A stretch of 64,000 nt of DNA from NCBI RefSeq assembly GCF_030056735.1, contig NZ_JASHKN010000010.1, positions 76,122 to 140,121 of the forward strand. The letters run 5' to 3'. Shown here piece after piece: positions 33,279-42,535 of the stretch. Below the pieces are notes generated by a model. That model saw only the letters and a list, made by a program, of their open reading frames with translations. It made no database searches and was not told the DNA's origin. Position 1 is the first letter of the stretch. Every line of letters starts with the position of its first letter. The position numbers were made by a program, and so were the translations under genes. Origin of the DNA: Rhodococcus sp. IEGM 1409. GTDB lineage: Bacteria; Actinomycetota; Actinomycetes; Mycobacteriales; Mycobacteriaceae.

Positions 33279-34457
33279 GTGCCTTCAATTGCGTCCTCGC
33301 TGTTCTGGATCGCGCTGATCGCGGCCATCGCGCCGATCGTCGCGGGCCTGATCCCGCGTCGACTGGTTCCCGAAGTCGTGTTGCTGCTCGTCGCGGGCGC
33401 AGTGGTCGGGCCGTTTGCCCTCAACATCGCAGCTGACAGCGAAGCGATCGGCATCCTGCGCGAACTCGGCCTCGGCATGCTGTTCCTCCTCGCCGGCTAC
33501 GAGATCGACCGACAAGAACTCAGTGGGCGCGGCGGACGTCGAGCCCTCTACACGTGGCTGTTCTGCCTCGCCCTGGCGTTTGCGGTAGTCGCGTTACTCG
33601 GAGTGAGAAACGTGATCTCCGCCGAAGCCGCTGTTGCCATCGCGATGACGTCGACTGCTCTGGGCACGCTGCTGCCGATCCTCAAGGACAACAAACTCCT
33701 CGACACACGCTTGGGTAAGACCGTCCTCAACCACGGGGCCGTCGGCGAGCTCGGGCCGGTCGTTGCGATGGCGCTTCTGCTGGGCGCCCGTGGTGCCGTC
33801 CTGTCGCTGATCGTTCTTGCCGTCTTCGCTTTGATCGCCGTCATCGTGGCGGTGCTGCCCGGCAAGCTGATTCACGAAGGCTCGTGGACACATCAGCTGG
33901 TGCGGGCAGGGGCGGACACCACAGCGCAGACGACAGTTCGTCTCACCGTTCTGTTGTTGGTCAGCCTCGGTGTGCTGTCGGCCGTATTCTCGCTCGACGT
34001 CATTCTCGGTGCGTTTGCCGCCGGCTTCATCCTGCGGCGACTGATGCCCGAAGGCGACGAGCGTCTCGAGATCAAGCTCGACGGAATCGCCTTCGGGTTC
34101 CTCATCCCGATTTTCTTCATCACGTCCGGGATGGCGATCGACGTCTCGGCGGTCGCCGCGAGTCCCGGCATACTGATTGCGTTTCTGATCCTGATCGTTG
34201 TCGTCCGCGGCGTGCCGGTGTTTTTCGTGACCAAGTTCGAGAAGGTCGAGCCACCCTTCACTACGCGCGAAAGTGCGCAGGTCGCCCTGTACGGAGCTAC
34301 CGGTCTGCCGATGATCGTGGCGGTCACGGGCGCTGCCGTCGACGCGCATCAGATGTCCTCGGACAACGCGTCGATTCTTGTCGCGGCAGGTGCGATCACC
34401 GTTCTACTGCTGCCGATGCTCGCCACTCTGTTGACGAAAAATGAGAAAGTGTCCTGA
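33279..34457 (+). CDS. Cation:proton antiporter, CPA2 family
   Basis: 392 residues and about twelve membrane segments, as in KefB/NapA-type exchangers. Landmarks: LIPRRLVPEVVLLLVAGAVV, LLFLLAGYEIDRQEL (with the family's acidic pair), AIAMTSTALGTLLPILKD, LGAFAAGFILRRLM and FGFLIPIFFITSGMAIDVS. There is no C-terminal RCK/TrkA domain, so it belongs to the short type. It probably exchanges Na+ or K+ for H+. GTG 33279 is the first start that gives the N-terminal segment. Convergent with the hydrolase gene, stops 1 bp apart. Confidence 0.85.
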   Translation: MPSIASSLFWIALIAAIAPIVAGLIPRRLVPEVVLLLVAGAVVGPFALNIAADSEAIGILRELGLGMLFLLAGYEIDRQELSGRGGRRALYTWLFCLALAFAVVALLGVRNVISAEAAVAIAMTSTALGTLLPILKDNKLLDTRLGKTVLNHGAVGELGPVVAMALLLGARGAVLSLIVLAVFALIAVIVAVLPGKLIHEGSWTHQLVRAGADTTAQTTVRLTVLLLVSLGVLSAVFSLDVILGAFAAGFILRRLMPEGDERLEIKLDGIAFGFLIPIFFITSGMAIDVSAVAASPGILIAFLILIVVVRGVPVFFVTKFEKVEPPFTTRESAQVALYGATGLPMIVAVTGAAVDAHQMSSDNASILVAAGAITVLLLPMLATLLTKNEKVS

Positions 34458-34458
34458 T

Positions 34459-35703
34459 TCAGAGATCCAACTGCCAGTCGAGCCAGTCGAACATTCGCTG
34501 ATCCGTCAGACGCCTCGCCATGGGCTGACAGTGGAAGTTCGCGCCTTCGGCAGCGGTGAAGGGAACCACTGTCGTCGGTCCGCCGGAGAGGGCGGCAAGC
34601 CGCTTGGATTGACCCGGCCAGAACTGCTCGCCCTCCGGATCGGTGATCAGCAGGGGAGTGGAGATCGAGCCGGCTACGTGTTCGAGGTGGTACTTCCGAA
34701 CTGCGGTGAGGGTGTTGTAGTAGCCGTCGGTGAGGTACGGACGCGCACGGAAACGCCAGATCCGTGCGGTGTCCTTGGAGAATTTCATCCCCAGCCCTAT
34801 CGCCATGTCGCGATCGAAGGCCTCCGACTTCTCCTCGTCGAGCAGCTTCTGCATGTTCTTGGGGATGTGGGCGAGCCAGGACGCGGCCACGTCCACGACC
34901 CCCGGATCGGCGATCGCTGCCGCGATCCGATGCTCGAACGCCAGAGACTGCGGCACCCAGTAACCACCCTGACTGATCCCGTACATCGCCAGCTTCGACG
35001 CATCGACGTCCGGCCGGTCCACGAGATAGTCGACGACGGGCGTGATGACGGCTTCCCAGTCGTGACGGAACGGGACGTTGCGTTCGAAGAGCATCGACTG
35101 CTGACCGGGACCGTCGAACATCAACACGTTGTAGCCGCGCTCGAGTGCCCCGGCGCCGCCGCTGCCCCACAGTCCGCTGATCGGGCCGTCGCTGCCGTTC
35201 ACCATGATCAGCGTCGGCCGACGTACGTCGCCGGGGGGCCGGAAGAAGTACCCGGGCAGATAGGTGTCCTCGTAGGGGATCCGGACGCGCTCGGCGGGCT
35301 GGGCGGTGGTGTCGACGAAGCGGTCCCACGCTTGTCGGTGGCGCTTGAAAGTGGGCACCAGAACGGAGTCGTCACTGAGACCGTCGACGGCGTTGATCGC
35401 CACACCGAAGTACGACGCCGCCCGCAGGTACGCGTTGGACGCGCTTCGTGAATGCCCGGCCTCGGCTGACTCTTCGGCCTGCCCGAATACCCGTGTGCCG
35501 AGGTCGAACCAGGCCTCGTACCAGCCTTCGAGGTCCTTTTCGCCGACGTGAGCGATGGCCGAGAGCACTTCGCCGGTATCTGCCGCGCCGTAAGTGGCTT
35601 GCCCGAGAACGACTCGTAGCTCGAAGTCGAAGGATTCGTTGCGATAGAAACCAGCAGTGAAGGCCTGGTGCGGATGGGCGAAGAACGACGACGCGAGAGA
35701 CAT
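34459..35703 (-). CDS. Alpha/beta hydrolase with N-terminal helical domain
   Basis: 414 residues. A helical N-terminal part of about 130 residues (from HPHQAFTAGFYRNESFDFE) precedes an alpha/beta-hydrolase core with MVNGSDGPISGLW (oxyanion region), MYGISQGGYWVPQ (nucleophile serine) and a terminal histidine in ANFHCQP. The layout recalls 2,6-dihydroxypseudooxynicotine hydrolase and similar C-C or ester hydrolases. The ATG at 35703 has GAAGG upstream; an in-frame GTG lies at 35709. Substrate unknown. Confidence 0.78.
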   Translation of the reverse strand: MSLASSFFAHPHQAFTAGFYRNESFDFELRVVLGQATYGAADTGEVLSAIAHVGEKDLEGWYEAWFDLGTRVFGQAEESAEAGHSRSASNAYLRAASYFGVAINAVDGLSDDSVLVPTFKRHRQAWDRFVDTTAQPAERVRIPYEDTYLPGYFFRPPGDVRRPTLIMVNGSDGPISGLWGSGGAGALERGYNVLMFDGPGQQSMLFERNVPFRHDWEAVITPVVDYLVDRPDVDASKLAMYGISQGGYWVPQSLAFEHRIAAAIADPGVVDVAASWLAHIPKNMQKLLDEEKSEAFDRDMAIGLGMKFSKDTARIWRFRARPYLTDGYYNTLTAVRKYHLEHVAGSISTPLLITDPEGEQFWPGQSKRLAALSGGPTTVVPFTAAEGANFHCQPMARRLTDQRMFDWLDWQLDL

Positions 35704-35782
35704 GGGCACACCTTCGCTAGTTCGGGGCAGCCATTTTCAGTTGTAGTTCCAGGATCGCCCGAATCGGTTGCCTGAAAACCTG

Positions 35783-36472
35783 TCAGCGTGGCGACGCCGG
35801 GAGCCCGGTGGATTGCGGCCTCGACATCGCAAATGCCAGGGTGCACAACCACAACGACATTCCCAGCACCTGTGCACGTTGAGCGATACCCAGTCCGAGA
35901 TTACCGCCGCCGGAGACTTCGATGCTGTTGGTCGTCAACATCCACACCGTCGCAAGGGAAGTCAGGATCAAAATGGTCAGGCCGGTCGTACGCAACGACC
36001 GGTGTTCGCGATACCTGAACGCTCCCACGGTGAATGCGATCATGGCGGTGAATATCGCGAACACCGCCACGCTGCTCGTCAACGCGTGAACGTGGTGAAG
36101 CTGCGGAAGCAGACCGTCGGGTGCGCTCGACGGGCAGCCTTCGCCCGAGCATTCGAGGGGGAACGACGCGTCGGCGATTGTGGCGATGCCGAACACCGCC
36201 AGTGCAATCCAGCCCGTGACGTAGAGCCTCCGCCTGGGCGTGATCAGCAGACCAAGCGCTCCGGAGATCAGCATCAAGATCGCGGACAGGACGTCGGCAT
36301 TGCCGAAGACATCACGGTATTTCTGGTTCTCGGCATCGAGTTCGCTGAGGAACGATGTCACCGGGTCGAGGCCGGTGTCGAGGAAGAATTCGAGAATCCA
36401 CGACGAGTAGACAATTCCGCCCAGAGCCAGCGCAGCCACCAAACCCCACCGCGCAACGTTGCGTTCCTTCAC
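35783..36472 (-). CDS. DUF998-family membrane protein
   Basis: 229 residues with six or more membrane segments. SFLSELDAENQKYRDVFGNAD between segments one and two, ISGALGLL, and the loop LLPQLHHVHAL are typical of DUF998 proteins, whose function is unknown. A Cys pair (LECSGEGC) lies in an outside loop. It is 10 bp downstream of vsr on the same strand, so it may be read through from the restriction cassette. Confidence 0.78.
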   Translation of the reverse strand: MKERNVARWGLVAALALGGIVYSSWILEFFLDTGLDPVTSFLSELDAENQKYRDVFGNADVLSAILMLISGALGLLITPRRRLYVTGWIALAVFGIATIADASFPLECSGEGCPSSAPDGLLPQLHHVHALTSSVAVFAIFTAMIAFTVGAFRYREHRSLRTTGLTILILTSLATVWMLTTNSIEVSGGGNLGLGIAQRAQVLGMSLWLCTLAFAMSRPQSTGLPASPR

Positions 36473-36482
36473 GGAATCGAGC

Positions 36483-36887
36483 TTACGGACCGAGCAGGGC
36501 TTTCTGGACGCGTTCGGCTGCTACCAGCGGATCTTCGTGCTCCCAGATGCGGATGACGGTCCAACCCTGCTCTGCCAGACGTGCATCGGTGTCACGGTCA
36601 CGAACCACGTTGGCCGCCAACTTGTCCGTCCACCACTGCGCGTTGTTCTTGGGAAACGTCGCATGCTGCGGGCAGCTGTGCCAGAAGCATCCGTCCACGA
36701 ACACCGCGACTTTGCGGCGTGGAAATACCAGATCAGCGCGTCGGCGAACACCTTTGACCGGCGCCCGGTCTACGAAGTACCGCAGCCCACGCCGATGAAG
36801 TTCGCGTCGAACAGCGATTTCGGGCTTGGTGTCGCGCCGACGCTGAGCGCTCATCCGAGCGCTGGTGGCAGGATCCGTCGCAGGCAC
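36483..36887 (-). CDS. vsr: Very short patch repair endonuclease (Vsr)
   Basis: 134 residues. MSAQRRRDTKPEIAVRREL, RRADLVFPRRKVAVFVDGCF, WHSCPQH and TVIRIWEHE are classic Vsr landmarks; the catalytic aspartate is D52, with zinc ligands among C67, H70, C72 and the later histidine. Vsr nicks next to T:G mismatches created when 5-methylcytosine deaminates at the methylase's site. GTG 36887 was chosen since it follows GAGGG and leaves a 10-bp gap to the endonuclease gene. Third gene of the M-R-V operon. Confidence 0.92.
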   Translation of the reverse strand: MPATDPATSARMSAQRRRDTKPEIAVRRELHRRGLRYFVDRAPVKGVRRRADLVFPRRKVAVFVDGCFWHSCPQHATFPKNNAQWWTDKLAANVVRDRDTDARLAEQGWTVIRIWEHEDPLVAAERVQKALLGP

Positions 36888-36897
36888 CGTGGTTCCC

Positions 36898-37788
36898 TCA
36901 GCCGTCGGAATCGTCGCTGTCTTCGGGATCGGACCAGGTGGGCGCAAACCTGTTGCGACGCTCCACTTCACCGTGAACGACGGTCACGAAGTCGGTGAAC
37001 GAGAGCGTCTGGCTCTCGGTGGGGCGGCCGTTGCGCGGCGGCGGTTCGTCGACGTCGAAGAATCGAACCGCACCATCGGGTTCGTAGAGTCCGATGTAGA
37101 CCTTCTCGAAGAGGTCGTAGCGGGTGTCTTCGGCGCCGAGATCCACCCAGGCCTTTCCCGGAACGCCGACCACCGCGCGCTTGCCCCGACCCGAGCGCTT
37201 CGAGAGCGTCGTGACGTGGTGTGCAAAAGAGGATTTGCCGGTGTCGCTGGTCTTGGTCGGGTCCCCGTCGTCGCAGGTGGCGTACGGCTCGAACATGACG
37301 GCAACCAACACGCTGTACGGCTGCCGCTGATGCAGAACCATTGCCTCGCCGCGCAATTCGTGGTCGTTGCGGACGATGTTCTTGGTCCAGCGTCCCAGCT
37401 TGCCGCTGCGGGGACTGTAGTCCTGGAAGTTGTACGTCTTGATGGAGACGCAGAGAATCAGGCCGAGGGTGGGGTCGAGTGCCTTGACGTCCAAGCGCTT
37501 TCGGCCCTTGGCGACATCGACTGTTGCCTCCTGGCCTTCGCCGGATGCCGTCGGGGTGATGTTGGGATACAGCGGACGCAGAGCGTCGGCGACCGTCTGT
37601 GCCAGTTGATTGGACAGTCGCTGCGCGTAGTTCTTCTTCTCGCCCCGATCGGCATCGGCCGGGGGCTTGTCGCCCGCGAGTTGCAGTGCACTCCAAAGTG
37701 GTTCGTGTTCCGGCTCAGAGAGCAGAGGCTCGGAAAACAGCGGCTCCGGGAACAGTGTCTCCGGTTCGGGAAACAACGAGTCCGTCAT
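36898..37788 (-). CDS. Type II restriction endonuclease (candidate)
   Basis: 296 residues. The N-terminus has a repeated acidic/proline stretch (FPEPETLFPEPLFSEP). A likely PD-(D/E)xK-type core is KRLDVKALDPTLGLILCVSI followed by K-T: an aspartate, then a spaced S-x-K in place of E-x-K. The assignment rests mainly on position between a C5 methyltransferase and vsr and on the ATGA overlap with the methyltransferase. I cannot name the recognition site. The start at ATG 37788 is fixed by that overlap. Confidence 0.75.
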   Translation of the reverse strand: MTDSLFPEPETLFPEPLFSEPLLSEPEHEPLWSALQLAGDKPPADADRGEKKNYAQRLSNQLAQTVADALRPLYPNITPTASGEGQEATVDVAKGRKRLDVKALDPTLGLILCVSIKTYNFQDYSPRSGKLGRWTKNIVRNDHELRGEAMVLHQRQPYSVLVAVMFEPYATCDDGDPTKTSDTGKSSFAHHVTTLSKRSGRGKRAVVGVPGKAWVDLGAEDTRYDLFEKVYIGLYEPDGAVRFFDVDEPPPRNGRPTESQTLSFTDFVTVVHGEVERRNRFAPTWSDPEDSDDSDG

Positions 37789-38948
37789 GCCGCGGCCTCG
37801 GGATAGCCGCCCATCCGCTCGAGATGACTTTCGACGTCCTCGATGAAACCGGGGATGAAACGAAGATTGCCCATGCGGGCACGCTTGAGGAAGCCGGCCG
37901 TCGCCCGCGCCGACAGCAACCGTGTGTCTTCGAGGAAGCCGCTCAGATCTTCGTAGTCGTACTGCACCGGCCATGTCGACGTGTGTACGCGGAAAGCCTG
38001 ACGGTTACGGCCCCACGCCGCGCTCGGCCACGCGTCGCCGGGCTCGAGCGGCGTCTCGCTGGCGGCGTCGTATTCGATGGGATCGCTCAACCGGCCGCCG
38101 ACCCACGACGCCATCCGCACGCTCACGGCATTGCCGACGAGCTTCCATCGGTGGCTGTGGCGAAGGCCGGGCACCTCGACGGACGGCAGCGTCCAGTCGG
38201 GATCGAAACCCTGCAAGCGTTCGGCGTCGACGAGGCCGGGGGTGACTATCTCGCCGGACGGCAACCGGACTGCCGGTTGGCTGGGGATGCCGACGGACGA
38301 GCCGCCCTTGAGCGTCGGCACGGCGTTGACGGCCCATCCGAGTCCGCGGGTGCCTTCGGTCCAGTAGAAGCCGCACGGGTAGTCCGCGGGATCGCCGCCC
38401 AGGCGCTCGCCGGCGTCCTGGCCGAAGAGGATTTCGCGGGGATCATCCGTGCGCGAGGCAAGCATGATGACGCGCTGGCGACGCTGGGGGAGTCCGAAGG
38501 CGCGGGCGTCGACCACCCGGTACGCCCACGTGTATCCGAGGTCTTCGAGTGCGTCGGTGATGTGCCGCATGGCAGCGCCCTTGCCGAGTTGCAGCATGAA
38601 CGGAACGTTCTCGATCAACAGCCAGCGCGGGCCCTTCTTGCGCTTGACCAGACGGAACACCTCGTCCACCAGGCCCGAACGTGCGCCGGTGATGCCTGCG
38701 GTCTTGCCGGCCTGCGAGAGGTCCTGGCAGGGGAAACCGGCGGCCACCAATTCGATGTCACTGGGTAGCGCACGCAGTTTGGTGACGTCACCGTGCAACG
38801 GCACGTCAGCGAAACGCGAACGGAGAACTGCCTGGGCGCCCGGATCGATTTCACACAGCAGTTCGGTGTTCCACCCATGCTCCGAGAGCCCCAACTCGAG
38901 CCCACCGATACCGGCAAACAAACCCACCATGCTCCGCGACGACGTCAC
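37785..38948 (-). CDS. DNA cytosine-C5 methyltransferase
   Basis: 387 residues. All main motifs are present: I (VGLFAGIGGLELGLSEHGW), IV with the catalytic PCQ (GFPCQDLSQAG, C74), VI (WLLIENVPF), VIII (GLPQRRQRVIMLA), and X (KLVGNAVSVRMASW). The variable target-recognition region lies between VIII and IX. After motif X there is an unusual C-terminal extension of about 110 residues. GTG 38948 is preceded by GAGGAAGG. First gene of the M-R-V operon; it methylates the site cut by the neighbouring endonuclease. Confidence 0.94.
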   Translation of the reverse strand: MTSSRSMVGLFAGIGGLELGLSEHGWNTELLCEIDPGAQAVLRSRFADVPLHGDVTKLRALPSDIELVAAGFPCQDLSQAGKTAGITGARSGLVDEVFRLVKRKKGPRWLLIENVPFMLQLGKGAAMRHITDALEDLGYTWAYRVVDARAFGLPQRRQRVIMLASRTDDPREILFGQDAGERLGGDPADYPCGFYWTEGTRGLGWAVNAVPTLKGGSSVGIPSQPAVRLPSGEIVTPGLVDAERLQGFDPDWTLPSVEVPGLRHSHRWKLVGNAVSVRMASWVGGRLSDPIEYDAASETPLEPGDAWPSAAWGRNRQAFRVHTSTWPVQYDYEDLSGFLEDTRLLSARATAGFLKRARMGNLRFIPGFIEDVESHLERMGGYPEAAA

Positions 38949-39168
38949 AGCACCCTTCCTCACGAACCGACCTAGAAGCACGGTACTCGAGAACTCCGAC
39001 ACCGTTTGCCAACTATTCGGTCCGCGGCGTGCTCCTTACGGAAGAACCGTTGTGAAACGCCTTACATCGAGATCTTCGGGGCCGATCGAAGTCCCTAGAA
39101 GGTCCCTGATCCGAGCAATAACCCGAACCAGCGGTGCTCCGCGCCCGTTCGTCCATTACCGTGGTCGG

Positions 39169-39756
39169 GTGAGCATCCAACCTTCCGGTGACGAGTCCTG
39201 GCCCACGGTATTGACCTGGCAGGCCCACAACGCTCCTCGTATGGAGTCTGTTCGTGTGCAGCTGAACGGAAATCGCATCAAGGCTTCCGGCCGGATCATC
39301 GGTGGAGCCTGCAGCGAACACCCGGCATTCAGCGCGTCATACGACCTGGTCACCGACGAGGCCGGCATCACCCGCAGGCTCTCCGTGCGGACCGCCTTGG
39401 CCGCCGGTGAGCGTCAGATGTCGATCAGCCGGGACGAAGAAGGCACCTGGATGGTCGAGAACGGAGCCAGCCATCAGCGCTCGGCGTTCGACGGTGCTCT
39501 GGACGTAGACGTGATCCTCAGCCCGTTCTTCAACACGCTGCCCATCCGCCGCGTCGGCTTGCACAACGACATCGAAGACGCCGAGGTTCCGGTCGTCTAC
39601 GTCAATCTTCTCGACCTGCGCGTCGAGGGGGCGACCATCACCTACAGCAGCGGCACCGACGGAATCAGTGTGCTGTCCCCGGTGTCCAGCTCGACGCTGT
39701 CCGTCGACACCGAAGGCTTTGTCCTCGACTACCCGGGTCTGGCAACTCGTATCTAG
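39169..39756 (+). CDS. Putative glycolipid-binding family protein
   Basis: 195 residues. LTWQAHNAPRMESVRVQLNG, SASYDLVTDEAGITRRLSVR, WMVENGASHQRS and FFNTLPIRRVGL are typical of the putative glycolipid-binding family (PF06475 by memory), a lipocalin-like barrel fold. No signal peptide. GTG 39169 is used; upstream frame overlaps the methyltransferase gene antisense. Its stop lies 11 bp from the convergent tyrA. Confidence 0.78.
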   Translation: MSIQPSGDESWPTVLTWQAHNAPRMESVRVQLNGNRIKASGRIIGGACSEHPAFSASYDLVTDEAGITRRLSVRTALAAGERQMSISRDEEGTWMVENGASHQRSAFDGALDVDVILSPFFNTLPIRRVGLHNDIEDAEVPVVYVNLLDLRVEGATITYSSGTDGISVLSPVSSSTLSVDTEGFVLDYPGLATRI

Positions 39757-39767
39757 GTTTCGTATCT

Positions 39768-40742
39768 TCAGGTTTCGGATCGCCGGATGACGCCGCCGCG
39801 GCGACCGGCATCCCGCATCCGGTCGATCCAGTCGGGTTCTCCGACTTGAACGTCTTCGATGTCCCAACGATCGTGCGACTCGTAAGCGCCGCGCGCCGCG
39901 AACCCTGCGTCCACCAATCGTGCCGTCGAGCCGTTGTCGAGCAGATCGGTACGTGCGGCCTGCAGAAGGCCGAGCGCTTCGTCCAGCGCGACCAGCAGGG
40001 CGTCGCGGTTGCCCTCACACATTGCCCGCACCAGGCCGGGCGCGCTTCCGGCCACGCGAGTGCCGTCGCGAAATGATCCGGCAGCCAGCCCGAGTGCCAG
40101 TTCGCCGCCGCCCGCTCCCGTGATCGCAAGTGTTTCCGCGAGCAGGTGAGGCAAGTGCGAGATACGCGCGACTGCTCGATCGTGCTCGAGAGATTCGGCA
40201 GGCACGACCACCGATCCGCAGTCGAGTGCGAGGTCGGCGACCTGCGTCCACACGTCTGCATCGACGCCCTCGTCGGTGGCCACTACCCATACCGCGTCGA
40301 CGAACAGATCTGCATCCCCGACCGCCCAACCTGACGCCGACGTCCCTGCCATCGGATGGCCGCCCACGAACTTGGCGCTCAGACCGGCTCGTTCGACCGC
40401 AGCTTTCACTTCACCCTTGACGCTGACGACGTCGGTGATCGGATTGTTCGGCGCATGCGCGGCGATTGCCGCCAAGGTGGCGTCGACGGCAGGCATGGGC
40501 ACGGCGATCACGATGACGGCACCGCTCTCGTTCGCCCTGCGCAGTGTGGAAACCAGGTCGGTGTCGGCGTCGAAACCGTCGGCTCGGGCTGCCTCGGCGG
40601 ACTCGATGGAACGGTTGTAGCCCCATGCTCTACGGCCTGATCGGACGGCGGCACGAAGTAGCGAACCGCCGATCAATCCGAGGCCGAGAACGCAGACTGG
40701 TGGGGCGGAATCGATCGCAGACACGAGTTCAGGTTGGCACAT
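39768..40742 (-). CDS. tyrA: Prephenate dehydrogenase
   Basis: 324 residues. Rossmann motif CVLGLGLIGGSLLRAAVRSG at the N-terminus, AVPMPAVDATL, DVVSVKGEV and the catalytic-histidine region FVGGHPMAGTSASGW; ARISHLPHLLAETL follows in the dimerisation domain. It converts prephenate to 4-hydroxyphenylpyruvate with NAD+ in tyrosine synthesis. There is no fused chorismate mutase or ACT domain. Divergent from the tadA pair, with 48 bp between starts, as in mycobacteria. Confidence 0.92.
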   Translation of the reverse strand: MCQPELVSAIDSAPPVCVLGLGLIGGSLLRAAVRSGRRAWGYNRSIESAEAARADGFDADTDLVSTLRRANESGAVIVIAVPMPAVDATLAAIAAHAPNNPITDVVSVKGEVKAAVERAGLSAKFVGGHPMAGTSASGWAVGDADLFVDAVWVVATDEGVDADVWTQVADLALDCGSVVVPAESLEHDRAVARISHLPHLLAETLAITGAGGGELALGLAAGSFRDGTRVAGSAPGLVRAMCEGNRDALLVALDEALGLLQAARTDLLDNGSTARLVDAGFAARGAYESHDRWDIEDVQVGEPDWIDRMRDAGRRGGVIRRSET

Positions 40743-40790
40743 CGATGCTCGGACTTCACTCACTGGCACCAGGCGGGCTACCGTTGCGCC

Positions 40791-41330
40791 ATGGGTGCAC
40801 AGCGCGCGGGTAACAAGAGCGCCTCTTCGAACCAGTCGGAGGAGCTTGAAGGCTTCGGTGTCGCGGTGGTCCGTGAAGAGGGGCGTTGGACGGTCAAGGC
40901 ACTGACGCCCGACGCGTTGACCTCGCTCTCGTCCGCCGAAACGCAGCTGCGTGAGCTGCGAAGTTCGGGTGCCGTCTTCGGGCTTCTCGACATCGACGAC
41001 GAGTTCTTCATCGTGTTGCGTCCCGCGCCCTCTGGCACACAGCTGCTGATTTCCGACGCGACCGCCGCCATCGACTACGACATCGCAGCCGACGTCCTCG
41101 ACGCCTTGCACATCGAGATCCCCGACATCGACCCGGACGACCTCGACGATGTCGAACCCTGGGAAGAGGGCGATCTGTCCGTCCTCGCCGATCTGGGCCT
41201 GCCGGAACCCGTACTCGCTGTCATCGCGGCCGAGACAGATCTCTATCCGGACGAGCAGTTGGGGATGATCGCGCAGCGGCTCGGGTTCGCGTCCGAGTTC
41301 GGCGCAGCGCTCGACAAGCTCCCGCGCTAG
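40791..41330 (+). CDS. tRNA adenosine deaminase-associated protein
   Basis: 179 residues. Conserved actinobacterial protein always found beside tadA (known by annotation as tRNA adenosine deaminase-associated). FGVAVVREEGRWTVKALTPD opens it, with an acidic middle (EIPDIDPDDLDDVEPWEEG) and EQLGMIAQRLGFASEF near the end. Its stop abuts the tadA ATG (TAGATG). No biochemical role is known to me. Confidence 0.82.
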   Translation: MGAQRAGNKSASSNQSEELEGFGVAVVREEGRWTVKALTPDALTSLSSAETQLRELRSSGAVFGLLDIDDEFFIVLRPAPSGTQLLISDATAAIDYDIAADVLDALHIEIPDIDPDDLDDVEPWEEGDLSVLADLGLPEPVLAVIAAETDLYPDEQLGMIAQRLGFASEFGAALDKLPR

Positions 41331-41792
41331 ATGACTCTCGCTGACGATCAGCGCATGATTCGTGCGGCCATCGTGGCTGCGCGCTCCGCCTCCGACGCAG
41401 ACGTCCCGGTCGGGGCCGTGGTGTTCGACGCCGACGGCGTCGAGGTTGCTCGCGCCGCCAATGCCAGGGAAGCGTCGTCCGATCCGACTGCGCACGCCGA
41501 GATCGTCGCGTTGCGTGCTGCCGCGAAAATCTACGGCGACGGTTGGCGACTGGAAGGTGCGACGCTGGCCGTCACGCTCGAGCCCTGCACGATGTGCGCG
41601 GGCGCTCTGGTCCTCGCCCGGGTTTCCCGAGTCGTTTTCGGTGCGTGGGAGCCGAAAACCGGTGCCGTCGGATCATTATGGGACGTAGTTCGAGATAAAA
41701 GATTGACCTACCGGCCGCAGGTTCGCGGCGGGGTCCTCGAGGACGAATGCGCTGGGCTTTTGGAAGATTTCTTCCGCGAGCAGCGAGCCTGA
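41331..41792 (+). CDS. tadA: tRNA-specific adenosine deaminase
   Basis: 153 residues. The zinc and proton-shuttle motif TAHAEIVALR (His-Ala-Glu) near residue 53 and the second zinc motif PCTMCAGALVL near residue 84 are intact. TadA deaminates A34 to inosine in tRNA-Arg(ACG), whose gene lies 8 kb upstream in this window. It begins at the base following the preceding gene's stop. Confidence 0.94.
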   Translation: MTLADDQRMIRAAIVAARSASDADVPVGAVVFDADGVEVARAANAREASSDPTAHAEIVALRAAAKIYGDGWRLEGATLAVTLEPCTMCAGALVLARVSRVVFGAWEPKTGAVGSLWDVVRDKRLTYRPQVRGGVLEDECAGLLEDFFREQRA

Positions 41793-41930
41793 AATCGATA
41801 TTCCCCATCGAGAGTGATCGCACACTCGGGTAGCCGGAACCGGTAAACGAGGGCATGGTGGAGGCAGATGTCGTCAGGGCATCGGCGGATCGTCGGAAGG
41901 CGATTCGTTCGCGTTCACAGAGGAGTACTC

Positions 41931-42122
41931 ATGGGAATCGCAGACAAGGCTCAGAACAAGGCCGAAGACCTCGGGGGCAAGGCCAAGGAAGCTGCTGGCA
42001 GCGCTACCGGTGACCGGGACCTCGAAAACGAAGGCAAGGGCGACCAGGTGAAATCGGCCGTCAAGGATGCAGGCGAGAAGGTCAAGGACGCCGCGTCCAG
42101 CATCAAGGACAAGCTCACGTAA
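41931..42122 (+). CDS. CsbD-family stress protein
   Basis: 63 residues, lysine/alanine/glycine-rich and without hydrophobic segments: MGIADKAQNKAEDLGGKAKE, then EGKGDQVKSAVKDAGEKVKD. This is the CsbD pattern, a general-stress protein of unknown mechanism. GAGGAG lies 9 bp before the ATG. Single gene, followed by tRNA-Ser(CGA). Confidence 0.88.
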   Translation: MGIADKAQNKAEDLGGKAKEAAGSATGDRDLENEGKGDQVKSAVKDAGEKVKDAASSIKDKLT

Positions 42123-42178
42123 TACCGCTCCACCTGGCGATTTCGGCCACGGGCACTCCATCCGGTAAAGTCACCAAC

Positions 42179-42269
42179 GGTGGCGTGTCCGAGCGGCCTA
42201 AGGAGCACGCCTCGAAAGCGTGTGACGGGTAACCCCCGTCCGAGGGTTCAAATCCCTCCGCCACCGCCA
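42179..42269 (+). tRNA. tRNA-Ser(CGA)
   Basis: Class II tRNA of 91 bases. Acceptor GGTGGCG (42179-42185) pairs with CGCCACC (42259-42265); G and encoded CCA (42267-42269) follow. Anticodon loop CTCGAAA, anticodon CGA at 42213-42215, with a long variable arm. A strong terminator begins 2 bp later. Confidence 0.97.
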
Positions 42270-42270
42270 A

Positions 42271-42307
42271 AGCTCCCCACCTGTTCACGCAGGTGGGGAG
42301 CTTTTTT
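42271..42307 (+). terminator. Rho-independent terminator of tRNA-Ser(CGA)
   Basis: AGCTCCCCACCTG (42271-42283) and CAGGTGGGGAGCT (42290-42302) are perfect 13-bp arms around a 6-base loop, followed by TTTTT. Confidence 0.94.
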
Positions 42308-42535
42308 GTGCGTAGACCCCGATGCGGGCGCTGCCGACTGTCGGGGACGGACACGCTCCGGCTGGACTATCGGGCGACCGGCCAGGTCGAAGCCCGTGTC
42401 CATGCGTGTCGAAGCCAAAGTGAGGTCGACACGCAGACCTGATCAGCCGCCGGGCGGATCCGTCGCTCTGAACGTATTTCGTAATCAAGGAACAAACATT
42501 CGGATTGGGCAGAAATCCGCCATTCGGACGAAGAT

